Shown one piece after another: positions 7,342-15,782 of a stretch of DNA of 64,000 nt. The position numbers were made by a program, and so were the translations under genes. Source of the DNA: Chitinophagales bacterium (GTDB taxonomy: Bacteria > Bacteroidota > Bacteroidia > Chitinophagales > Chitinophagaceae); contig JACJXQ010000008.1 in the NCBI GenBank assembly GCA_020636495.1, positions 1,674,001-1,738,000 of the forward strand, in the 5' to 3' direction. Position 1 is the first letter of the stretch, and every line of letters begins with the position of its first letter. A model generated the notes under the pieces. The model worked only from the letters and a program-made list of their open reading frames with translations, was not told where the DNA came from and did not search any database.

Positions 7342-9309
7342 ATGAAATACAAAGTTTTTCTGTTACTGTTAGTTGGTTTGGTTATGGCACATCCTGTCGT
7401 TGCTCAAAGTTGGCAATGGGGAGCCCGGGGTGGTAGCTGGGGCAATTCTTCTACAGATGATAACGAGTTTGTAAAAGATATGGCCACTGACCGGAATGGG
7501 AACCTGTACGTATTAACCAATACCGGGGATACAAGCGGCATAGATATTAATGGTATGCCCAAGAAGGGATTTGGGGGAGAGGATATAGTCTTAGCCAGTT
7601 TTAAGTGTGATGGTACATTGAGATGGGTTAAGTTTTTCGGCACTGCAGAATATGATGATGGTGGAGGTGCGTTGTGTACTGACCAACTGGATGGGGTATA
7701 TGTTGCAGCACATATGTTCAGAGGACCACAAAAAAAGCCTATATATATTGACGGTGATAAGACCATTAATAGTAGTGATGAAAAAAAACTATACTTTATT
7801 AAATATGATACTTCGGGTCATTTAAAATGGGTACGCGCGCCCCAGCCAGATACAGTGACGGCGGCTCAACAAGCAGGCACAATTGACATGGATGTGGACA
7901 GCGCCGGAAACGTCTTCGCACTCTGCCAGCTACCTCCGGGCATCTATGAAAATAGCTTTGTGGCAACACCCACATTTACAGCTCAAGGACATGATTATCA
8001 GGACTGTATATTAAAATATGACAGGAATGGGAATTTTCAGGGTGGCCTCGCTTTCGATACAAAAGGATGTTACGGGGCAAGAATGGTCAGGGACTCAAAA
8101 ACCAAGCACTATTATATTGCCGGTAATTCAAACAACCCAATACCAATGGGCAACACGTCTATTGCACATAATAGCGGATATGTAGCATGCTTCAGTGAAG
8201 AAGGTGGATTCTGTAAATACTTATGGGATATTCAATCCTATGATACAAAAATTTATGGTAACCCAATTTTTGATGTATCAGGTAATATATATCTTGCTGG
8301 GCTAATCCGTTCCCCATCTACATCCTACCCCAATGCGAACTTTAATGGATTTGTAGCGCAACCATATCCCAATATTTCCAATGGAGCACCATTCATAATT
8401 AAAATTGATTCTAACAAAAAGAATATGTGGGCTACATATGCCATTATAAATGGCGTAACATTAGTTGGAGGAATAAGTATTCGAAATAGTGGAGAGATAA
8501 TATTAGGAGGAAGTTTTCCCGGACTGTTAGCCTGGCCTAATTATACTAAAGATACACTGTACTATCCGCCTAATTCAGGTTATCACCCGTTTATCACAAG
8601 GTTTAACACCCAGACGGGTAAAATACTTGGCGTGGATAAACTGGAAACCGACAAACAGAATGCCTATGCGGATGAAATAATAGCAGACGGAAGAAACAAT
8701 ATATATATTGGTGGTGAGTTAGCTGGGAAATTAACGGTAAACGGTAACGATATGTACAATGTTGGCGGCAGAAATGATTGGGCGATTGCCAAGTACGGAC
8801 ATAACAATTGCAACTGTACCAATATCCCAGAACCAAGTTTTACCTACAATAAACCTTCTCTCAACAACCTTAATTTCAGCTATACAGGTAGCACTTATTC
8901 CACTATTGAATGGGATTTTGATGATGGAACAACTTCTAACCAGGCATCTCCCAGCCATGTATATGCAAAAGACGGAGTGTATACCGTTTGCGTGAAAGTA
9001 ACAAACAGTTGTGGAGATAACACATACTGCCAAATACTCGACACATGGCCTGTTGGCATAAACGATGTGACCTCATCGGATAATATTCATGTGTATCCTA
9101 ACCCGGCAAACGACATCCTATATATCAGCGGCCATACTCCGGGTACTACAATAACTCTGTATGATGTGATCGGGAAAAAACTTTACCAGGGCGTTTCAAC
9201 AACAACAAAAGAAAGCATCCACATCAACAATTTCCTTGCAGGCACATACATCATACAGCTGACAGACAAATCTGGAAAGAAAACTACAAAGAGGATGGTG
9301 AAACAATAA
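7342..9309 (+). CDS. Secreted PKD-domain protein with T9SS sorting domain (copy 2)
   Basis: 655 residues with the same architecture as the gene at 5237: signal peptide (MKYKVFLLLLVGLVMAHPVVAQ), a beta-propeller-like repeat region, a PKD domain with identical core WDFDDGTTSNQ, and a T9SS sorting domain (VYPNPANDILYISG to KRMVKQ). The middle part (about residues 210-400) differs from copy 1 by substitutions and small indels. Upstream, TTTG and TATCTTTA at about 17-base spacing could form a promoter. The function is unknown; two copies may be gene dosage or surface variation. Confidence 0.85.
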   Translation: MKYKVFLLLLVGLVMAHPVVAQSWQWGARGGSWGNSSTDDNEFVKDMATDRNGNLYVLTNTGDTSGIDINGMPKKGFGGEDIVLASFKCDGTLRWVKFFGTAEYDDGGGALCTDQLDGVYVAAHMFRGPQKKPIYIDGDKTINSSDEKKLYFIKYDTSGHLKWVRAPQPDTVTAAQQAGTIDMDVDSAGNVFALCQLPPGIYENSFVATPTFTAQGHDYQDCILKYDRNGNFQGGLAFDTKGCYGARMVRDSKTKHYYIAGNSNNPIPMGNTSIAHNSGYVACFSEEGGFCKYLWDIQSYDTKIYGNPIFDVSGNIYLAGLIRSPSTSYPNANFNGFVAQPYPNISNGAPFIIKIDSNKKNMWATYAIINGVTLVGGISIRNSGEIILGGSFPGLLAWPNYTKDTLYYPPNSGYHPFITRFNTQTGKILGVDKLETDKQNAYADEIIADGRNNIYIGGELAGKLTVNGNDMYNVGGRNDWAIAKYGHNNCNCTNIPEPSFTYNKPSLNNLNFSYTGSTYSTIEWDFDDGTTSNQASPSHVYAKDGVYTVCVKVTNSCGDNTYCQILDTWPVGINDVTSSDNIHVYPNPANDILYISGHTPGTTITLYDVIGKKLYQGVSTTTKESIHINNFLAGTYIIQLTDKSGKKTTKRMVKQ

Positions 9310-9427
9310 CGTGAGCAGTTCAGTTGAAAACAGAACTTATTATACCCACCGGTCGCAGGCCGGCGGGAGTAAGTTGAACTGAAAAAAATGGTATTGTTTT
9401 TGCCTGTGTTTAATAAACCTATTATGT

Positions 9428-9985
9428 ATGCGTAAGTCCCTATATGCCCTGATCTTCCTGTTTGGCCTGAGTTTCACTTTGCAACTACTGCCCGGCTGCT
9501 GCCCCGATGAGCCGGTGTACTGTGACAAGATCACCACCGCAGGCCTTACTGCTATGAGAGCCCGTGACGGTGTCACCGTGTCATCAATAGATGAGCCGAT
9601 ACCTGCCGACGAATTAGTGTTGAGGCTGGCAATATACAGGGATCGTAAGTTGTGTGCGCGTCAACGGGCTTTCTCATTAATGAGCACCGCATATGCGACG
9701 TTTGATTGTGCCATGCCTGAAGATATACGGGACTCTGTCCGTTTTATCTCGATAAAGAGTAAAAGTAATTGGGGCAGCCAATACCCGTCGGGTGCAGAAT
9801 TGAATGAGATGTTCCGTATACCTGAATTAAATAAACCAAACTACAACTCTGACAAAACGGATATTGATATATTCTCTAAAGGGGTACCCGACAGCAGCAG
9901 TACGCATGTTTTTGAGGTATTACTTTTTCTGCAGAATGGCGACACTGTTTTTACACATTCAGAGACCGTGGCATTGGTCAGGTAA
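9428..9985 (+). CDS. Lipoprotein of unknown function
   Basis: 185 residues with a lipoprotein signal ending in the lipobox LLPGC (Cys about residue 23), followed by Cys-rich CCPDEPVYC. There are no other recognisable motifs; the C-terminal half (VFEVLLFLQNGDTVFTHSETV) looks like a beta-sandwich. It is similar in kind to small Bacteroidota lipoproteins of the DUF5034 type, which I cannot confirm. It sits in the duplicated 3' flank context of the T9SS genes and converges with the hydrolase at 9978 with an 8-base overlap. A nearer ATG at 9424 is out of frame. Confidence 0.65.
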   Translation: MRKSLYALIFLFGLSFTLQLLPGCCPDEPVYCDKITTAGLTAMRARDGVTVSSIDEPIPADELVLRLAIYRDRKLCARQRAFSLMSTAYATFDCAMPEDIRDSVRFISIKSKSNWGSQYPSGAELNEMFRIPELNKPNYNSDKTDIDIFSKGVPDSSSTHVFEVLLFLQNGDTVFTHSETVALVR

Positions 9986-10826
9986 TTTTGCTGAAAAAAT
10001 GTATGGTTCTATCCACCACCTGCTGCATAGGCTCGGGCAGATAGTTTCCTGTCCATGGGTGTTTGCGGCCAAATACATGGTCGGTAGGTAAGGTGAACAG
10101 TTCTGCTGCCGGTTGCCATTGGTGTAGCTGATAGGCTTGTTCCACAGGTACAGCGGGGTCTTCCGTGCCATGGCAGATAAGTACAGGTATTTTCAGTGAT
10201 TTAATGGCTCCTTCAATATCCAGCCGTGACTTATTGTTGATATAATTCTCGTATAACTGGTAGTAGAGTGGCATTTCCTGTTTGGTGCGACCGTTGGTGA
10301 GGTATTGCACGCCCTTTGCCGCCCATTCCTGTATTTTTTCTTCATCCCACCTGGCCCAGGGTGTTTTGCATTGGCTCACTGCCGCCCATGTAGCCACGGC
10401 TTTGATACGAATATCTTCAGCTGCTTTCAACAAAACCATACCACCGCCTTTGCTGTGCCCTATAAGGTATATCTTATCGTAATCAATATTGTCAGCGTGT
10501 TCATTATTCACTGTCCAGTCGATGACCGTTTTGAGGTCGTCGAGCTGCAGGGTGTAGTTGTCATTTCCATAAGCTTCCAGGTCAACAAAGTCTTCCGGGT
10601 ATTCAGGCGTTGTGCCGTTGTGCGAGAAGTTGAACTTGATGAACACAAAACCTGCGTCAGCAAATTGTTCTGCTATCAGGTCGAAGTTGCCCCAGTCTTT
10701 AAAACCATTGATGCCATGCGCATAAATGACGGCAGGCTTTTTTACCCCGTCGGCCTTATAAAATATATCTGTAAGTATAGGTTTACCGTGTTTGCCGACC
10801 AGTAATATGTTTTTCATCTTATGCAT
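9978..10826 (-). CDS. Alpha/beta hydrolase (dienelactone hydrolase/prolyl oligopeptidase type)
   Basis: 282 residues. The oxyanion motif is near IYAHGINGFKDWG (about 34-46), the nucleophile elbow is GHSKGG (Ser at about 123), an acid lies in CHGTEDPAVPV and the catalytic His is probably in the TDHVFG segment. There is no signal peptide. It is a cytoplasmic serine hydrolase; the substrate is unknown. An alternative start is the ATG at 10817 (MKNILL). It is divergent from the PEBP gene at 10927. Confidence 0.8.
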   Translation of the reverse strand: MHKMKNILLVGKHGKPILTDIFYKADGVKKPAVIYAHGINGFKDWGNFDLIAEQFADAGFVFIKFNFSHNGTTPEYPEDFVDLEAYGNDNYTLQLDDLKTVIDWTVNNEHADNIDYDKIYLIGHSKGGGMVLLKAAEDIRIKAVATWAAVSQCKTPWARWDEEKIQEWAAKGVQYLTNGRTKQEMPLYYQLYENYINNKSRLDIEGAIKSLKIPVLICHGTEDPAVPVEQAYQLHQWQPAAELFTLPTDHVFGRKHPWTGNYLPEPMQQVVDRTIHFFSKIT

Positions 10827-10926
10827 GATAACGAAAATACAACCTTAGTATCAAAAAATATTGCCATGAAAAAGGGTGCATCGCAGGATGTTTTTGTTTA
10901 AATTTATAGTACAAAACCGGGGGCTT

Positions 10927-11430
10927 ATGCGTTCTCTACTCATTACAATGATGTGCGCATTATCACTACAGATGATAGCGCAGGACAAGCTGGAAGTGAC
11001 CAGCAAGGATTTCCAGGACAACGAACTTATGCCGATGAAGTATTCCTGCGAGGGGAATAATACCAGTCCTTCGCTTGAGGTGCACGGCATTCCTCACAAA
11101 GCCCGAACGCTTGCCGTGATCATGCATGACCCGGACGCACCGATAACGGGTGGTTTTACACACTGGGTGGTGTGGAATATGAGTACCAAGAGTTATATAC
11201 CCGGCGATTTTGAAGATGCAGAACAGGGATTGAACGGTGCGCAGAAAAAAGGATACATCGGCATGTGCCCGCCGTCAGGTACCCATCATTACAATATCAG
11301 GGTGTATGCGCTGGATGCCAAACTGAAACTGAAAGCCAATGCAGGTAAGGCAGACCTTGAAAAAGCGATGAAAGGCCATATACTTGCAGAAGGAATGATC
11401 ACCGGACTATATAAAAAACAAGGAAAATAA
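10927..11430 (+). CDS. YbhB/YbcL family PEBP-like protein, secreted
   Basis: 167 residues from the ATG at 10927, chosen because it opens a signal peptide (MRSLLITMMCALSLQMIAQ); an in-frame ATG at 10876 adds an unlikely extension. The PEBP pocket motifs are present: MHDPDAP, THWVVWN and CPPSGTHHYNIRVYALD. Family members bind anions or phospholipid head groups; YbhB/YbcL has no proven enzymatic role. Only 9 bases separate it from the secreted adenosine deaminase, so they form an operon and both products are periplasmic. Confidence 0.88.
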   Translation: MRSLLITMMCALSLQMIAQDKLEVTSKDFQDNELMPMKYSCEGNNTSPSLEVHGIPHKARTLAVIMHDPDAPITGGFTHWVVWNMSTKSYIPGDFEDAEQGLNGAQKKGYIGMCPPSGTHHYNIRVYALDAKLKLKANAGKADLEKAMKGHILAEGMITGLYKKQGK

Positions 11431-11439
11431 CAGCTATCG

Positions 11440-12885
11440 ATGAGATATTTGATACTGGCGCTTTTGTGCACTGCGGGTAGTATTGCCCATGCACAAAACG
11501 TTACAGGCAAAACTGCGGGCTACCTGGAAAGCATCAGGGATAATGAAGCGGCACTGACCGCTTTTTTCAGCGCTATGCCCAAAGGTGGCGACCTGCACAA
11601 TCACTTTGTAGGGTCGATATATACAGAGACCTACATCAATAAAGTGGTCAGCGAAGATTATTATATCAACAGGAACACGCTTGAAGTATCCGCCGCACCG
11701 CAGGGTGGTAGCGACTGGATCCGTTGCGCTGAACTGCAACAACAAGGTAAACTGTCTGACTATAAAAATGCACTCATGCGTAAGTGGTCGGTAGAAGGGT
11801 ATAACGGAGTGAGTAAGCCATCATACGAACAGTTCTTCGAGACCTTTGGTGGTTTTGCACCGGTGGCCGCACAGTGTACTGATGAGGGGCTGCTGGAATT
11901 GAAACAACGCGCCAAACGGGAAAACCTGAATTATATAGAGACCATGTTCCTGATGATACCCTGTGGTGTAGATATGAGCGACGTGCAGGCTTATAACAAC
12001 CAATTGCTGAATGTGCAAAAGAAAGGAGACGTAGCATGGACAGAAAAGCTACTGAAGCAACTGGACCGGATATTTACAGCAAAGAATATCACAGCCTGTG
12101 CTACTGCCTTTAATATAGACAGTGTTACTAAGAGACATAACAGGTTGAAAATGGATGATGATGACTTTACACTCAGGTACCAGAACTATGTATTGAGGAT
12201 ATTTGACCCGGTAACAGTGTTCCGCGACCTGTTGGCAGCATTTGAATCGGCAGATAATAGCCCGTTGATAGTAGGTGTGAATATTGTGGCACCGGAGCAT
12301 AATGAAGTGTCTATGCGCGACTATTGGTTGCATATGATGATGTACAGGTATTGCCATGAGAAATACCCGAATGTGCGTTATGCCATGCATGCAGGAGAGC
12401 TGAGGCTGGGGTTGGTGCAGCCTGAAGAACTGACCTGGCACATTAATAATGCAGTACGGATAGCGGGAGCAGACAGGATAGGCCATGGTGTAGACATTGC
12501 CTATGAACAAAACAGCTACGACCTGCTGAAAGAAATGAGCAGGCAGAAGATAGCCATAGAGATCAGCCTGTACAGCAACGAGTTTATCCTGGGCGTAAAA
12601 GGCAGCGCGCATCCTATAAGCCTGTACAGGCAATACGGCGTACCGATAGTGATATGTACGGATGATGCAGGTGTGCTGAGGAGCAACCTCGTTCACCAGT
12701 TTGTGTTATTGGCAGAGCGATACCCGGACATCAGCTACGCAGAGATAAAGCAGTATGTGTATAACAGTATTGAATATAGTTTTATAGAAGAGCCAGAGGT
12801 GAAGAAAAGACTAACCAAAGACCTGGATAATAAGTTTCAGCAATTTGAGCAGACCGTAGCGGAACAGGCCGAAGCCGGGAGGTAA
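11440..12885 (+). CDS. Secreted adenosine deaminase-like enzyme
   Basis: 481 residues with a signal peptide (MRYLILALLCTAGSIAHAQ) followed by an adenosine/AMP deaminase TIM barrel. Metal and catalytic motifs: GDLHNH (His53, His55), MHAGE (His317, Glu320), RIGHGVD (His349) and CTDDAG (Asp408, Asp409). It hydrolyses adenosine (or a related purine nucleoside) to inosine; here it would act in the periplasm or outside, as in the secreted ADGF/CECR1 group. It is coupled to the PEBP gene upstream. A TATATTTG box right after the gene serves the next one. Confidence 0.85.
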   Translation: MRYLILALLCTAGSIAHAQNVTGKTAGYLESIRDNEAALTAFFSAMPKGGDLHNHFVGSIYTETYINKVVSEDYYINRNTLEVSAAPQGGSDWIRCAELQQQGKLSDYKNALMRKWSVEGYNGVSKPSYEQFFETFGGFAPVAAQCTDEGLLELKQRAKRENLNYIETMFLMIPCGVDMSDVQAYNNQLLNVQKKGDVAWTEKLLKQLDRIFTAKNITACATAFNIDSVTKRHNRLKMDDDDFTLRYQNYVLRIFDPVTVFRDLLAAFESADNSPLIVGVNIVAPEHNEVSMRDYWLHMMMYRYCHEKYPNVRYAMHAGELRLGLVQPEELTWHINNAVRIAGADRIGHGVDIAYEQNSYDLLKEMSRQKIAIEISLYSNEFILGVKGSAHPISLYRQYGVPIVICTDDAGVLRSNLVHQFVLLAERYPDISYAEIKQYVYNSIEYSFIEEPEVKKRLTKDLDNKFQQFEQTVAEQAEAGR

Positions 12886-12893
12886 CTATTGCC

Positions 12894-12901
12894 TATATTT
12901 G
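12894..12901 (+). promoter_or_regulatory. Putative promoter -7 box for 12924 gene
   Basis: TATATTTG, an exact TAnnTTTG match, 22 bases before the ATG of the thioesterase gene. It gives that gene and the AlkC-like gene after it their own promoter. Confidence 0.45.
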
Positions 12902-12923
12902 ACTGTCTTAAAAATATTATGCT

Positions 12924-13421
12924 ATGGAATTAGTAAAAGTGCCGGAAAGTACCGTACTCATCCGTTTCCCCGATTGCGATCCGTTCAATCACTTAAACAA
13001 TTCGCGTTACATCGATTATTTCATCAATGCACGTGAGGACCACTTATGGGAGCATTACCAATTGAATATTTATGCATATGGTAGACAGCATGGCAAAAGC
13101 TGGGTGGTAGGGCAGAACCAGATAGCCTACCTGAAGCCTGCCATGCTCATGGAGCAGGTAGTGATACAGTCGACGATACTGGAACTGAGTAGTACAGACA
13201 TACTAGTTGAGATGACCATGTGGGATAAGAAGAAAACACAATTGAAATCGCTACTATGGTCTCGGTTCGTGCATTTTAATCTTGCTACCCAGAAGCGAGA
13301 TGAGCATTCAAAAGAGCTTATGGATTATTTCGGTCCGCTGGTAAACCCTTTGGCTGAGAAAGTGGATTTTGAGCAACGCGTAACGCAGATGAGAGAACAT
13401 AATAAACCCGTTAAGAACTAA
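12924..13421 (+). CDS. Acyl-CoA thioesterase, hot-dog fold
   Basis: 165 residues. The N-terminal motif IRFPDCDPFNHLNNSRYIDYF (about 13-33) matches 4HBT/YbgC-type acyl-CoA thioesterases with the catalytic Asp at 17 or 19. It is longer than the 140-residue thioesterase at 164 and not closely similar to it. It is followed after 3 bases by the AlkC-like gene, so the two are co-transcribed, although the functional link is not obvious. Confidence 0.82.
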   Translation: MELVKVPESTVLIRFPDCDPFNHLNNSRYIDYFINAREDHLWEHYQLNIYAYGRQHGKSWVVGQNQIAYLKPAMLMEQVVIQSTILELSSTDILVEMTMWDKKKTQLKSLLWSRFVHFNLATQKRDEHSKELMDYFGPLVNPLAEKVDFEQRVTQMREHNKPVKN

Positions 13422-13424
13422 AGA

Positions 13425-14543
13425 ATGACTGAAGAGAGTACCGCGTTCAAAGATGTGTTCTTTAAACCTGCATTTATACACGAGTTTGCAGATGCATTGA
13501 GTGAAAGTATGCCCGGTTTTGATAAGAAGGCCTTTGAACGTAAAGTGTTCGACAAAGACTGGCATGGTAAAGAGTTGAAACAACGTACGCGGCATATTGT
13601 GCTTGTGTTGCATCAATTGTTACCCAAACACTTTCCCGATGCTGTGCAAGTGATAGAACGCACTGTAAGCCACCTGCAGACACAAAAAATAAAGTCGGTC
13701 AGCTTTGGGTATATCAGTCTGCCGGAATATATAGAGGTGTATGGGCTGGGGCATTATAAGGAGTCGGTACGGGCTATGGAGAAGGTCACAGTGTTTATGA
13801 GTTGCGAGTTTGCCGTGCGTCCGTTTATTGTGAAGTACGGTGACAGGATGATGAAGCAGATGCTTGCATGGTCGAAGCATAAAGATGCCAGGGTACGCAG
13901 GTTGTCAAGTGAGGGTTGCAGACCACGCCTGCCATGGGCCATGGCATTACCCGAGTTCAAAAAAGATCCGTCTCCGATATTACCCATACTTGAGAACCTG
14001 AAAGAGGATAGCGATGTGTGGGTGAAGAAAACTGTAGCCAATAACCTGAATGACATCAGTAAAGACCACCCTGAGCTTGCTATCAGTATTTTCGAAAAGT
14101 GGTTGAGAAAGAACAAGCATACTGACTGGATAGTGAAACATGCGGCCAGGACATTGCTGAAAGCGGGTAACCCTGAAGTTATGGCCCTGTTCGGCTTTAA
14201 GAAGGATAAGCAGGTGGTAGTAAAAGATATAACTGTTGAGACCCCAAAGGTGAAAATGGGTAAAGAGCTTGTTTTTTCATTTGCAGTAACTAATAAAAGT
14301 AAAGAGCCCAAACTCATCAGGCTGGAATATGGTATGCACTATCTGCGTGCCAATGGTACCCATTCAAAAAAAGTATTCAAGATAAGTGAACGAGAGTACC
14401 AGCCGGGAGCAGAACAGGTTGTAACACGAAAGCAGAGCTTTAAACCTATTACTACAAGGGTATATTACCCGGGCCTGCATAAAGTATCTGTGATAGTGAA
14501 CGGACACGAAGCAGGAGTGGTGGAGTTTGTTTTGCAGCAGTGA
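13425..14543 (+). CDS. DNA alkylation repair glycosylase, AlkC-like (HEAT repeats plus Ig-like domain)
   Basis: 372 residues. Residues about 20-260 are alpha-helical HEAT-like repeats with the AlkC/AlkD signature AWSKHKDARVRRLSSEGCRPRLPW and paired helices VWVKKTVANNLNDISKDHP and DWIVKHAARTLLK. The C-terminal roughly 105 residues are all-beta (VVKDITVETPKVKMGKELVFSF to the end) and resemble the Ig-like domain reported for a subset of AlkC proteins. Known AlkC enzymes excise 3-methyladenine and 3-methylcytosine without base flipping. Assignment to AlkC rather than AlkD rests on the RRLSSEGCRPRLPW block and the Ig-like tail. Confidence 0.8.
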   Translation: MTEESTAFKDVFFKPAFIHEFADALSESMPGFDKKAFERKVFDKDWHGKELKQRTRHIVLVLHQLLPKHFPDAVQVIERTVSHLQTQKIKSVSFGYISLPEYIEVYGLGHYKESVRAMEKVTVFMSCEFAVRPFIVKYGDRMMKQMLAWSKHKDARVRRLSSEGCRPRLPWAMALPEFKKDPSPILPILENLKEDSDVWVKKTVANNLNDISKDHPELAISIFEKWLRKNKHTDWIVKHAARTLLKAGNPEVMALFGFKKDKQVVVKDITVETPKVKMGKELVFSFAVTNKSKEPKLIRLEYGMHYLRANGTHSKKVFKISEREYQPGAEQVVTRKQSFKPITTRVYYPGLHKVSVIVNGHEAGVVEFVLQQ

Positions 14544-14544
14544 T

Positions 14545-14727
14545 TTAATCTTTGGGTTTAGCAGGTTTGGCAGATGAGTTCTTTTTGCGTCCGGCCTCCT
14601 TAAGGGCTTTATCTATCAGCCACTCAATTTGTCCGTTCACGCTGCGAAACTCATCTGCTGACCACTTTTCCAGGGCCTTGTAAGTTTCCTCGTCTATTCT
14701 TAAAACAAAGCTTTTCTTAGCACTCAA
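14545..14727 (-). CDS. Ribbon-helix-helix (Arc-like) DNA-binding protein
   Basis: 60 residues: a beta strand KKSFVLRIDEETYKALEKWS followed by two helices (DEFRSVNGQIEWLIDKALKEA), the Arc/MetJ ribbon-helix-helix layout, then a basic low-complexity tail. RHH proteins bind DNA as dimers through the paired strands. The only usable start is a TTG at 14727, as an in-frame stop precedes it. It follows the SPFH gene by 21 bases in one operon, and a double palindrome upstream of that operon (15642-15660) is a plausible autoregulatory target. Confidence 0.8.
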   Translation of the reverse strand: MSAKKSFVLRIDEETYKALEKWSADEFRSVNGQIEWLIDKALKEAGRKKNSSAKPAKPKD

Positions 14728-14748
14728 AACCAGCTACATTTTTGTGTT

Positions 14749-15612
14749 CTATTGATAAAGTGTTCCTGTATTCAGCACGGGTTGTGCATTCTTTTCGCCA
14801 CACAAAACTACCATAAGATTGCTCACCATGGCTGCTTTCTTCTCATCATCCAGTGCTACAATGTCTTTTTTGCCCAGCTCTTCCAACGCCATTTCTACCA
14901 TGCCTACTGCACCTTCTACTATTTTGTATCGTGCCGCCACTATAGCTGTTGCCTGTTGGCGTTGCAGCATTGCGCCTGCTATTTCCTGTGCATAGGCCAG
15001 GTGGCTGATACGCGCTTCACGGATCGTGATGCCGGCTGTTGCCAGGCGGTCTGTCAGTTCCTTTTCCAGCATCATATTTACCTGCTCCCCACCATCGCGC
15101 AGGGTTATTTTCGCATTCTCATCTTCGATGTTATCGTAGGAGTATGCACCTGCCAGGATACGTATAGCAGCTTCACTTTGCGTTTTTACGTAGCTCATAT
15201 AGTCAGTTACATCATACGCAGCTTTGTATGAGTCTGTTATTTGCCAAACCACAACCGCGCCTATTTCTATGGGGTTACCCATTTTGTCATTCACCTTAAT
15301 AGTTGGTGTGGCAAAGTTCTGCGCACGTTGAGTGAGCTTAACAGTGGTGTAGAAGGGGTTGATAAAGAACATTCCGTTTGCCTTTACCGTACCAATGTAT
15401 TTACCAAACAGGTTGAGTACACGCAAGTGGTTGGGCTGCACGATGATGAGGCCTTTCCATAACAGGAATGTTACGATGAGGGCTGGGAATGCGATCCATG
15501 CATACATAGGGTTTATGAACATACTCATGAACCCGAAAATTGACAGTGCCATAAGAGCTAACGACACTAACAAAACTAAATAACCATTCAGCGGCTTAAT
15601 TACTTTTTCCAT
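14749..15612 (-). CDS. SPFH/Band 7 domain membrane protein
   Basis: 287 residues. Two N-terminal membrane segments (about 12-30 and 33-52) are followed by a Band 7 domain starting [26 protein letters not shown] helical flotillin-like stretch includes [27 protein letters not shown], which matches prohibitin/stomatin proteins. Members oligomerise in membranes and organise protein quality control or lipid domains. It is the first gene of an operon with the RHH regulator; I see no partner NfeD or protease gene here. Confidence 0.85.
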   Translation of the reverse strand: MEKVIKPLNGYLVLLVSLALMALSIFGFMSMFINPMYAWIAFPALIVTFLLWKGLIIVQPNHLRVLNLFGKYIGTVKANGMFFINPFYTTVKLTQRAQNFATPTIKVNDKMGNPIEIGAVVVWQITDSYKAAYDVTDYMSYVKTQSEAAIRILAGAYSYDNIEDENAKITLRDGGEQVNMMLEKELTDRLATAGITIREARISHLAYAQEIAGAMLQRQQATAIVAARYKIVEGAVGMVEMALEELGKKDIVALDDEKKAAMVSNLMVVLCGEKNAQPVLNTGTLYQ

Positions 15613-15641
15613 ATATATTGTTTTAATTGATTATTTTAATG

Positions 15642-15660
15642 TGATATCAATATGATATCA
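15642..15660. promoter_or_regulatory. Double palindromic operator (two TGATATCA sites)
   Basis: Two identical 8-bp palindromes TGATATCA at 15642-15649 and 15653-15660, centre to centre 11 bp, one helical turn. They lie 29 bases upstream of the SPFH gene whose operon encodes an Arc-like RHH protein. Adjacent sites on one face of the helix are the usual arrangement for RHH dimer pairs. Confidence 0.6.
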
Positions 15661-15782
15661 AATGTATGAAATAAAAAAATATCCGCCAAAAAAATCCGTT
15701 GGATGTGGTAGTGGATGTACGGAAAGATAATTCCCGGGCGAGTGGCTATATCAGCCGTCATTTTTTACATTTGCAGAGAGCT

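Larger units (their letters stand above)
5215..9423. repeat. 2.1-kb tandem duplication (two units)
   Basis: Unit 1 is about 5215-7318 and unit 2 about 7320-9423. Each unit contains about 20 bases of 5' flank (AGTAAACTTCGCATAC just before the ATG), the whole coding region, and about 120 bases of 3' flank that includes ACCGGTCGCAG. Identity is uneven: the 5' ends, the block around 5930-6000/8040-8110 and the last 700 bases are nearly identical, while the middle is clearly diverged. Confidence 0.85.

Noticed and set aside
12049..12696. 215-residue minus-strand open frame
   Set aside because: It is antisense to the well-supported adenosine deaminase gene and has no motif.
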